Shown: one piece after another, positions 33,816-39,755 of the stretch
How positions within the stretch are numbered: position 1 is the stretch's first letter
How the letters are laid out: the number at the start of each line of letters is the position of its first letter
DNA from: JALTBU01 sp964410645
Lineage (GTDB): Bacteria; Campylobacterota; Campylobacteria; Campylobacterales; Nautiliaceae
Assembly: GCA_964410645.1 (NCBI GenBank)
Contig: CAYPHV010000008.1
Span: forward strand, 1-39,755
DNA length: 39,755 nt
Direction of reading: 5' to 3'
The notes under the pieces: model-generated
The model's database searches: none
The model's input: the letters and a program-made list of their open reading frames with translations, nothing else
Told to the model about the DNA's origin: nothing
Program-made: the position numbers and the translations under genes

Positions 33816-34590
33816 CGGGAAAATTAAATTTTATATTTTTGAGTTTATCGAGTGTTTCATAACCTGTCATATCAAGTTTTACAGGCGTAATTGATACAAA
33901 TCCGTTTTTTACAGCTTCAAAATCCGTTCCTTTTTCTTCTTTAAAAGCCAAAGGCTGAATTCCAATCCAATAAAATTCTTCCCCTCTTGGATTTTGGTAT
34001 TTGCTTATATTGTTTCCGTATAATCTGTATCCGAGTTTTGTTATTTTCATACCTTTAAGATTTTTTGTGTTGGGTATATTTATGTTTAAAATGTGTCTGT
34101 GGGGAATGTTTATTTTATTTTCAAGTGTTTTTTTAATAATAAATTTTGCTGCTTTTTCTGCATTATTCCAGTTTATTTGAGTTGTAGGAACATCATAACT
34201 TTTAATTACCTGTGAAAATGCAATACTCGGTATTGAATGAAGAGCTCCTTCCATGGCCCCTCCTGTGGTTCCGGAATATGTTACGTCTTCTCCCATATTT
34301 GCACCGTGGTTTATTCCGCTTATAATTAAATCGGGTTTGTTTCCGTTAAAAATTTCTTTAAATGACAAATAAACGCAGTCGCTAGGTGTTCCATCGTTAA
34401 GTTTATAAAAGTTTTTTTCTATTTTTGTAAATTTAACAGGTTTTGTAATAGTAAATGAGTGAGAACACGCACTTTTGGGATAAGCCGGAGCTACAATATA
34501 AATTTCTCCCAAATCTTTTGCAGCTTCTATTAAAGTTTTCAACCCTTTTGATTCAAAAGAATCATCATTTGTTATTAAAATTTTTTTCAT
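33802..34590 (-). CDS. surE: 5'/3'-nucleotidase SurE
   Basis: 262 residues. SurE motifs: ILITNDDSFESKGLKTL with the metal-binding Asp pair, APAYPKSACSHSFTI, and SGINHGANMGEDVTYSGT followed by GGAMEGAL. SurE is a metal-dependent phosphatase that removes phosphate from nucleoside 5'- and 3'-monophosphates, linked to stationary-phase survival. AAGGAGA precedes the ATG (34588-34590). It is cotranscribed with tcdA. Confidence 0.94.
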   Translation of the reverse strand: MKKILITNDDSFESKGLKTLIEAAKDLGEIYIVAPAYPKSACSHSFTITKPVKFTKIEKNFYKLNDGTPSDCVYLSFKEIFNGNKPDLIISGINHGANMGEDVTYSGTTGGAMEGALHSIPSIAFSQVIKSYDVPTTQINWNNAEKAAKFIIKKTLENKINIPHRHILNINIPNTKNLKGMKITKLGYRLYGNNISKYQNPRGEEFYWIGIQPLAFKEEKGTDFEAVKNGFVSITPVKLDMTGYETLDKLKNIKFNFPDADE

Positions 34591-34696
34591 TAATCTCCTT
34601 TTTAAAAAAACATATTATGATTTTATCAAATTTTAAAGTAACTTTTGTACATTTGTTATATTAAAAACATTAAAAAAACACAAGGTATAAAATATA

Positions 34697-34705
34697 TGAT
34701 AAAAT
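34697..34705 (+). promoter_or_regulatory. Extended -10 promoter of gpmA
   Basis: TGATAAAAT, 27 bases before the gpmA ATG; a second TATAAAAT lies at about 34708-34715. The gap 34591-34732 is AT-rich and also holds the surE start region; no hairpin is seen. Confidence 0.45.
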
Positions 34706-34732
34706 TATATAAAATTCAAAAAAAGGATTTAT

Positions 34733-35422
34733 ATGGCAAAACTTGTTTTGGTAAGACATGGTAAAAGTGAATGGAATAAACAAAATCGTTTTACCGGTTG
34801 GGTTGATGTAGATTTGGCACCTGAGGGAGTAGAAGAAGCCAAAAAAGCCGGAGAAAAATTAAAAAAAGCCGGGTTTACTTTTGATATATGTTTTTCTTCT
34901 TATCTTAAAAGGGCCATTAAAACAGGAATTATTATATTAGAAGAGTTAGATCTTTTATGGATAGACCATTTAAAAGACTGGAGATTTAATGAAAGATTTT
35001 ATGGTGCTTTGACAGGACTGAATAAAGACGAGGTTAAAAAAGAGCTTGGTGAAGAAAAATTTTTACTTTACAGAAGAAGCTATGACGTTCCGCCACCTCC
35101 TTTAAGCGAAGATGATCCTAGACATCCCAGATTTGATTCAAAATATAAAAATCTGCCGGCTGAGCTTATTCCAAGCACCGAGTGTCTAAAAGACAATCAG
35201 ATAAGAAGTATGGCCGCTTTTCATGAAAGAGTGGCTCCGCTTTTGGTTGAAGGAAAAGATGTGTTGTTAACTGCACACGGCAATACAGTCAGGGGAATGG
35301 TGAAAGAATTAGATAATATAAGCGATGAAGATATATCAAAATTTGAAATAGCTACAGGGGTGCCGAGAATTTATGAATTTGATGAAGAACTTCATGTTAA
35401 AAAAGTTTATAATTTAGAGTAA
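34733..35422 (+). CDS. gpmA: 2,3-bisphosphoglycerate-dependent phosphoglycerate mutase
   Basis: 229 residues. The catalytic phospho-histidine is in LVRHGKSEWN (His9), followed by FTGWVDVDLAPEG, the dPGM-specific NERFYGALTGLNK and the second His in LTAHGNTVRG. The usual NERHYG reads NERFYG. It interconverts 3- and 2-phosphoglycerate in glycolysis/gluconeogenesis. It has its own promoter and a GGAT ribosome site, and overlaps the YaiI gene tail-to-tail by nine bases. Many Campylobacterota use the unrelated GpmI instead, so this dPGM is of some note. Confidence 0.93.
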   Translation: MAKLVLVRHGKSEWNKQNRFTGWVDVDLAPEGVEEAKKAGEKLKKAGFTFDICFSSYLKRAIKTGIIILEELDLLWIDHLKDWRFNERFYGALTGLNKDEVKKELGEEKFLLYRRSYDVPPPPLSEDDPRHPRFDSKYKNLPAELIPSTECLKDNQIRSMAAFHERVAPLLVEGKDVLLTAHGNTVRGMVKELDNISDEDISKFEIATGVPRIYEFDEELHVKKVYNLE

Positions 35423-35860
35423 TTTATCAAGAAGTTTGCTAAAACTGTTGGCAAAATTTTGAATATCTTTTTTACAAAAAGGCTTGGGCCCTTTTGTAAT
35501 TTCTCCACTTTGCCTAATCTCAGCCATTAAATTTCTGATGCTTAAAAAATTCTGAATAGAATTTTGATCAAATATTTCTCCTCTGTGTCCTAAGGCAATT
35601 GCACTTTTTTTGACAATTCTGTCTGCCAGGGGTATATCGGCAGTAATTATTAGATCATTTTTTTCTGTTATGCTTACAATTTCGTTATCAGCTTTATCTA
35701 TTCCCTCATCTACAATAATATATTGAATATTTTTGCTTTTATTAAAAGAAATTTTTTTATTAGACACTACAATTGTTTTTATTTCTCTTTTTTGAACAGC
35801 CTTAAAAATTATTTCTTTGAGTGCTTTTGGCAGGGCATCTGCATCAATTAAAAGTTTCAT
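35414..35860 (-). CDS. YaiI/YqxD family (DUF188) protein
   Basis: About 148 residues from ATG 35860 (AGGGA upstream; the frame is open 10 codons further). The family's PIN-like start KLLIDADALPKALKEII, the central VDEGIDKADNEIVS, LIITADIPLADRIVKK and the end RGEIFDQNSIQNFLSIRN are all present. DUF188 proteins resemble PIN/NYN nucleases, but no activity is established. The start overlaps the fetB end by 17 bases. Confidence 0.85.
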   Translation of the reverse strand: MKLLIDADALPKALKEIIFKAVQKREIKTIVVSNKKISFNKSKNIQYIIVDEGIDKADNEIVSITEKNDLIITADIPLADRIVKKSAIALGHRGEIFDQNSIQNFLSIRNLMAEIRQSGEITKGPKPFCKKDIQNFANSFSKLLDKLL

Positions 35861-36569
35861 TTTTTTCCCTAATAAAAAAATAGCTGCCAAAAAGAGCTGA
35901 AAAAAGGTTAATACTCACAAGCATATATATAATCACTATTTGATAACTTACTGCTTTTAGCGGGGATGCGCCGGCCAAAAGCATTCCTGTAGTAATACCG
36001 GGAATTGCAACCACACCGATAGTCTGAAGCATATTGTTAACAGGTATCAAAGCGGCTTTTATAGCTTCACGCTGCATAATTTTATATGCATGGCTCAAAT
36101 TTGCCCCAAGAGAAATAAAGCTTTCTATTAATTCTTTCTGAAGGGTAATTTCTCTTTTTAACCGTTCAATTGTTAGCGTATATGTGTTTAGAGAATTTCC
36201 TATAATCATTCCGGCAATAGGAATAAATTCATTGGGTTTTAAAGAAATAATTGTAAATATAACCATAATTGATAAAATAATAATTGTGCTGAGGGATATG
36301 GAATAAAAAGCATTTAAATAACTAGAAGATGTCCTTTTTTTTGCTATATAACTTGCGAATAAAAGCATAAATAAAACAATAGGAATATACCAAAGAGGAT
36401 TTGTGAGTTTAAATAAAAATCCGAGTATAAAACCTAAGGCTGTTAATTGGAGCAATGCTCTTAAAGAGTTTGCGAACAGGCTTTTTTCTATACCTATTTT
36501 ACTTTTATATGAAATAATTATGGGTATTAATACCAAAATAAAACTTAATGCTATTATATTAAATTTCAA
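35844..36569 (-). CDS. fetB: FetB-like ABC transporter permease (UPF0014)
   Basis: 241 residues from a TTG with AAAGGTGAT upstream. Seven or so membrane helices and the UPF0014 core are visible: SLRALLQLTALGFILGFLF, PIAGMIIGNSLNTYTLTIER, SLGANLSHA and TIGVVAIPGITTGMLLAGAS. FetAB exports iron in E. coli and helps against oxidative stress. The ATPase partner FetA is not adjacent; the neighbour is a DUF188 gene. It diverges from hisD, with back-to-back promoters between them. Confidence 0.82.
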   Translation of the reverse strand: MKFNIIALSFILVLIPIIISYKSKIGIEKSLFANSLRALLQLTALGFILGFLFKLTNPLWYIPIVLFMLLFASYIAKKRTSSSYLNAFYSISLSTIIILSIMVIFTIISLKPNEFIPIAGMIIGNSLNTYTLTIERLKREITLQKELIESFISLGANLSHAYKIMQREAIKAALIPVNNMLQTIGVVAIPGITTGMLLAGASPLKAVSYQIVIIYMLVSINLFSALFGSYFFIREKNETFN

Positions 36570-36593
36570 TTATCACCTTTAAAATTTATAATA

Positions 36594-36602
36594 ATTATAT
36601 CA
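36594..36602 (-). promoter_or_regulatory. Extended -10 promoter of fetB
   Basis: Minus strand reads TGATATAAT, 25 bases before the fetB TTG. With the hisD element it forms an inverted repeat TATCA-TTTT-TGATA (36598-36611). Confidence 0.5.
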
Positions 36603-36606
36603 TTTT

Positions 36607-36615
36607 TGATAAAAT
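36607..36615 (+). promoter_or_regulatory. Extended -10 promoter of hisD
   Basis: TGATAAAAT, 20 bases before the hisD ATG at 36636, followed by AAAAAAGG as ribosome site. It is back to back with the fetB promoter, four bases apart. Confidence 0.5.
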
Positions 36616-36635
36616 ACATATAAAAAAGGTTTGAT

Positions 36636-37925
36636 ATGAGAATTATCGATATAAATAATCCCGGATTTGAACAAAAATTTGAAAAAATTCTAAACCGTGG
36701 GACAATAGATACAGAAAAAGTAACAAGTATTGTAAAAAATATAATTAATGAAGTAAAAAATGAAGGAAATAAAGCTTTGTTTAGACATATTGCAAAGTTT
36801 GACAAATGGGCTCCGGTAAAAAATGATGATTTGGAAATAAGTAAAGAAGAGATGAAAAATGCTTATGAAAATTTGGATGAGAAACTAAAACATGCACTGC
36901 ATCTGGCATATAATAGAATAAAAGCATATCATGAAAAACAAATTCCCAAATCATGGCTTGATTTTGAAAAAAACGGAACTATTTTGGGGCAAAAGGTTAC
37001 ACCGATAGCAAAAGCCGGAATTTATGTACCCGGTGGTAAAGCTTTTTATCCGAGTTCTTTGCTTATGAATGTAATTCCTGCAATTGTGGCAGGAGTTGAA
37101 AATATTGTGGTTACGACTCCTGTAATAGAAAACAGACCTAATGATCTTCTTTTGGCAGCGCTATATATTTGTGGAATGCCAAGAGCTTTTAAAGTAGGTG
37201 GAGCTTCTGCAATTGCCGCTATGGCATACGGAACGGAAACTATTCCAAAAGTCGATGTAATTACAGGACCTGGAAATATTTTTGTTGCAACCGCTAAAAA
37301 ATTGGTTTTTGGAGAAGTAAATATAGATATGATAGCAGGTCCTAGCGAAATTGGGATAATTGCCGACGAATTTGCAAAACCAAACTATTTGGCAATTGAT
37401 CTGCTTTCTCAGGCCGAACATGATGAAATGGCAAGTTCCATTCTTATAACCAATTCGAAAGAGACTGCTGATTTGGTAGTTGTTAAAATATATGAATTTT
37501 TAGAAAATTTGGAAAGAAAAGAAATTGCAAAAAAATCCATTGAGGACAGAGGCGTGATTATTGTTACCAACGATATTAACGAAGCGATTGACCTTATGAA
37601 TCAAATAGCACCCGAACATTTGGAACTAATGACAAAAAATCCGTTTGAATTATTGCCGAAAATTAAAAATGCCGGTGCCATATTTTTAGGAGAAAATACT
37701 CCTGAACCGATTGGAGATTATATAGCGGGTCCTAATCATACACTTCCGACAGGCGGCAGCGCAAAATTTTATTCCCCTTTAAATGTTGAAATATTTATGA
37801 AAAAAAGTTCTATTATTTCTTTTAGCAAAGAAGCTATTCAGGAAATGGGAGAAGATTGTGCATTACTTGCCAATACAGAAGGGCTTACGGCTCATAAAAA
37901 AAGCGTTCTTGAAAGAATAAGGTGA
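36636..37925 (+). CDS. hisD: Histidinol dehydrogenase
   Basis: 429 residues. Landmarks are YVPGGKAFYPSSLLMN, ITGPGNIFVATAKKLVFG, IAGPSEIGIIAD, SQAEHDEMASS, PEHLELM and GDYIAGPNHTLPTGG; together they supply the zinc ligands and catalytic His residues of HisD. It oxidises L-histidinol to histidine in two NAD+-dependent steps. No other his gene is in the window. The downstream small membrane gene overlaps its end by four bases. Confidence 0.96.
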   Translation: MRIIDINNPGFEQKFEKILNRGTIDTEKVTSIVKNIINEVKNEGNKALFRHIAKFDKWAPVKNDDLEISKEEMKNAYENLDEKLKHALHLAYNRIKAYHEKQIPKSWLDFEKNGTILGQKVTPIAKAGIYVPGGKAFYPSSLLMNVIPAIVAGVENIVVTTPVIENRPNDLLLAALYICGMPRAFKVGGASAIAAMAYGTETIPKVDVITGPGNIFVATAKKLVFGEVNIDMIAGPSEIGIIADEFAKPNYLAIDLLSQAEHDEMASSILITNSKETADLVVVKIYEFLENLERKEIAKKSIEDRGVIIVTNDINEAIDLMNQIAPEHLELMTKNPFELLPKIKNAGAIFLGENTPEPIGDYIAGPNHTLPTGGSAKFYSPLNVEIFMKKSSIISFSKEAIQEMGEDCALLANTEGLTAHKKSVLERIR

Positions 37926-38335
37926 GTGTTGTTGATTTTCTTTTAAATTTTGTCCCAAATGAAAATTATCTATTTTTGCTTTATTTGCTTTTTTCTTTTT
38001 TCTTTTCTTTGCTTTTAATTTATATTTTTTATAAAAAAGCGCAAAAAGCATCTAAACTGTCAACTAAAAAAAATCTGGATATTAATGATTTATGCAAAAT
38101 AGCCAAGAATAAAAAATCAAATATTAAAGATCTGTTATTTGCTATAAAATATTTTTATCAAAATTTTGATATAGAAAATAATAAAAAAGAATCGTTTGAA
38201 CTGTTTAATCTTGTTTTAAATCATAAGAATAGAAAAAAAATACTTTTTAATTTTTTTCATGACAAAATATTATTGAAAAATTTAAAGTATAAGAAAGAAT
38301 TGGACAAGCTTGAAAGAAAAGCTTTAAACAGATAA
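37922..38335 (+). CDS. Small hypothetical protein with one membrane helix
   Basis: 137 residues from a GTG inside the hisD stop region (AGGTGAGTG). One strong N-terminal membrane helix (residues ~17-38, FLLYLLFSFFFSLLLIYIFY) is followed by a basic, mostly helical cytoplasmic part (KKAQKASKLSTKKNLDIND, SNIKDLLFAIKYFYQNF). I recognise no family. Coupling to hisD supports it being real. Its TAA is part of a hairpin shared with the rpsO stop. Confidence 0.6.
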   Translation: MSVVDFLLNFVPNENYLFLLYLLFSFFFSLLLIYIFYKKAQKASKLSTKKNLDINDLCKIAKNKKSNIKDLLFAIKYFYQNFDIENNKKESFELFNLVLNHKNRKKILFNFFHDKILLKNLKYKKELDKLERKALNR

Positions 38336-38351
38336 GCCAAAAACGGCTTAT
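38332..38351. terminator. Hairpin shared by the convergent stops of the hisD run and rpsO
   Basis: ATAAGCC (38332-38338), loop AAAAAC, GGCTTAT (38345-38351): a perfect 7-bp stem containing the stop codons of both convergent genes. It could end transcription from both sides, but no clear U-run follows on either strand, so it may act with other factors. Confidence 0.45.
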
Positions 38352-38623
38352 ATTCTGTCTCTAAGATTAAGCGCGGAAATTACTTTAAGATATTTTTCAT
38401 GATCTTTTCTTTTCAAATATCTCATAAGTCTTTTTCTTTGGCCTACAAGTTTTAGCAACCCGAGTCTGCTTGAATGATCAAGCCTGTGTTTTTGTAAATG
38501 TTCATTAATTTCACTGATTCTTTCACTAAGTAGTGCAATTTGTACTGCAGGGCTTCCGGTATCAGTTTCATTATTCCCGAATTTAGCGATAATTTCTCTT
38601 TTTTTCGCCGAATCTAAAGCCAT
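38348..38623 (-). CDS. rpsO: 30S ribosomal protein S15
   Basis: 91 residues from ATG 38623, fixed by GGAGG eight bases upstream and by the family start MALDSAKKREIIAKFG; the open frame runs 25 codons further but is not conserved. S15 landmarks are NETDTGSPAVQIALLSERI, LQKHRLDHSSRLGLLKLVGQ and RRKRLMRYL-like KRLMRYLKRKD. S15 binds the central domain of 16S rRNA early in assembly. In many bacteria it lies next to pnp; here it stands alone. Confidence 0.96.
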   Translation of the reverse strand: MALDSAKKREIIAKFGNNETDTGSPAVQIALLSERISEINEHLQKHRLDHSSRLGLLKLVGQRKRLMRYLKRKDHEKYLKVISALNLRDRI

Positions 38624-38669
38624 TTTAGCCTCCTGATTGGTAAATTTCCATTTGCATGAATTGAGTAAA

Positions 38670-38675
38670 AGTATA
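38670..38675 (-). promoter_or_regulatory. Putative -10 of rpsO
   Basis: Minus strand TATACT, about 46 bases before the rpsO ATG, leaving a leader that could carry S15 feedback control as known in other bacteria. No specific leader fold was identified. Confidence 0.35.
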
Positions 38676-38706
38676 TCCGGTTTTTTAAAAAAAAGCAAAT
38701 AAATTA

Positions 38707-38715
38707 TGTTAAAAT
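38707..38715 (+). promoter_or_regulatory. Extended -10 promoter of the membrane sensor gene
   Basis: TGTTAAAAT, 17 bases before the ATG at 38733, with AAAAGGCAAG as ribosome site. Confidence 0.45.
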
Positions 38716-38732
38716 AATATTAAAAAGGCAAG

Positions 38733-39755
38733 ATGAAGTTATTAATATCGTTTATTTTATGCTTTAATTTTTTATTTGGTATTAATTTGCTGATTATTAA
38801 TTCTTATTCTGTAAAATTTCCCTGGACAAAAGGTGAAATCAATGGAATATTGATGGGATTAAAAAATAAAAAAAGTTTAAAAATTTATATTGAATTTATG
38901 GATACAAAAATATTTAATCCTACAGAGAAATATTTAAATAATTATCTTAATTTTTTAAAAATTAAATATAAAAATGTTCCTGCTGACATTGTAATAGCAA
39001 CGGATGATAATGCTTTAAATTTTGTGAGAAAGTATAAAAATAACGCTATTTTTAAACATGCAAAAGTGTTTTTTGCCGGAATTAACAATTTAAAATTGGC
39101 TTATAAATTAAATAAAAACATATATGCAGGTGTGTTTGAAAAAAAAGAGCCGATTACAAATCTCAAATTTGCTGAAAAAATTGTAAAAAATTTGCAATAT
39201 GTATATGTTTTGGGTGATAATTCAAATTCTGCAAAGGCAGTTTTGAAAGAGTATAAAAATACGTTTTTAAATATTAAAAATTTAAAATTTATTTATATAA
39301 ATGATTCAAATTTAAAATTGGTAACAAATAAAATAAAAAAAGCTAAAAAAAATTCGGTAATGCTTTTACTTACGCCTTTTTGTTTTCGATTAAACAAAAA
39401 ACATATAAATTACAAAAAAGCCATAAAAATTATTTCCGCAAATTTTTTTCATCCTGTAATTATACATGCCGATTTACTAGCTTCATTGCCCAATACCAAT
39501 ATAGTCGGTGGAAAAGTTACTGATTCTCTGTCACAGGGAAAAGAAGTGTCTCAAAAAATAATTGATTTTTTGAACGGTAAAAAAATGAAAAATATAGGTT
39601 TTACATTTGAAAAAGCGAATATTATGTATATAAATGTTAAGAATATAGAAAAATTTCATATAAATTATAGAAAATTAAATTTTAAAAACACCGTTTTAGT
39701 AAATAAACCTACAAGTTTTTTTGAAATTTATAGATATTGGATTATATCTGTTGTA
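38733..39755 (+). CDS. ABC-substrate-binding-type periplasmic sensor, 3' cut by window
   Basis: 341 codons are visible and the frame runs off the window. A signal peptide or anchor (LLISFILCFNFLFGINLLII) is followed by a two-lobed domain of the ABC_sub_bind type: NSYSVKFPWTKGEINGI near the start, PADIVIATDDNALNFV, FFAGINN and NIVGGKVTDSLSQGKEVS. The last residues (NKPTSFFEIYRYWIISVV) look like the start of a membrane helix. This layout is typical of sensor kinases or GGDEF proteins with a binding-protein sensing head. The output domain is outside the window, so the type of signalling is unknown. Confidence 0.75.
   Translation, partial: MKLLISFILCFNFLFGINLLIINSYSVKFPWTKGEINGILMGLKNKKSLKIYIEFMDTKIFNPTEKYLNNYLNFLKIKYKNVPADIVIATDDNALNFVRKYKNNAIFKHAKVFFAGINNLKLAYKLNKNIYAGVFEKKEPITNLKFAEKIVKNLQYVYVLGDNSNSAKAVLKEYKNTFLNIKNLKFIYINDSNLKLVTNKIKKAKKNSVMLLLTPFCFRLNKKHINYKKAIKIISANFFHPVIIHADLLASLPNTNIVGGKVTDSLSQGKEVSQKIIDFLNGKKMKNIGFTFEKANIMYINVKNIEKFHINYRKLNFKNTVLVNKPTSFFEIYRYWIISVV

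Noticed and set aside
37935..38050. Low-complexity T-rich stretch as a slippery or regulatory repeat
   Set aside because: It encodes a normal Phe/Leu-rich membrane helix and is explained by that.

Overview
The window is chromosomal DNA from a very AT-rich Campylobacterota (epsilonproteobacterial) genome, most likely order Nautiliales (Caminibacter, Nautilia or Lebetimonas type). I base this on the low GC, the short RecG, a BioV-type pimeloyl esterase, the MtaB and second-FtsH homologues, and overall similarity to vent epsilonproteobacteria; the genus is inferred and was not tested. Coding density is extreme: most genes touch or overlap, TTG starts are common, and no stretch over 300 bases lacks a gene. 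I see no tRNA, rRNA, CRISPR array, insertion sequence or prophage.

Layout. 1-742: end of a pilin-like gene cluster. 774-5898 (+): hpf, then the classic rpmH-rnpA-yidD-yidC-jag-mnmE block and a GatB/YqeY gene. 5893-8769 (-): an AmmeMemoRadiSam pair (radical SAM enzyme plus Memo protein) and a metal-site-less dihydroorotase-like protein. 8816-20203 (+): a DUF2628 membrane protein, then a long run purD-RDD-lptD-MCE/mlaD-J-like protein-broken phosphoribosyltransferase-pnp-dapC-hypothetical-murC. 20186-23266 (-): recG and an M16 protein without the zinc motif. 23367-31978 (+): rsmH, an FtsL-like protein, an RND pump, mtaB, an FtsH-like ATPase without a protease site, bioV and a Ca2+/H+ antiporter. 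32076-33164 (+): a TRAP binding protein with its own promoter region. 33165-34590 (-): tcdA and surE. 34733-35422 (+): gpmA. 35414-36569 (-): fetB and a YaiI-family gene. 36636-38335 (+): hisD and a small membrane protein. 38348-38623 (-): rpsO. 38733-end (+): start of a periplasmic-binding-type membrane sensor.

Functionally this is mostly core biology: ribosome and tRNA maintenance (hpf, L34, RNase P, MnmE, MtaB, TcdA, YqeY, S15, PNPase), envelope building (YidC/YidD, LptD, MCE protein, MurC, DapC, RsmH/FtsL-like), and biosynthesis (PurD, HisD, BioV). I found no complete new defence or mobile system. The parts most worth a second look are three members of enzyme families that have lost their catalytic metal ligands (dihydroorotase-like, M16, FtsH-like), the uncharacterised radical SAM-Memo pair, two genes that seem to start at ATT or ATC, a decaying phosphoribosyltransferase, a 7-bp tandem repeat at the rsmH start, and paired direct repeats before the TRAP gene.

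Both runs of 100 N are flanked by exactly the same 55 bases on each side. Removing one copy plus the Ns restores one open frame in each case (lptD and the M16 gene), so these are assembly joins and not real gene breaks.
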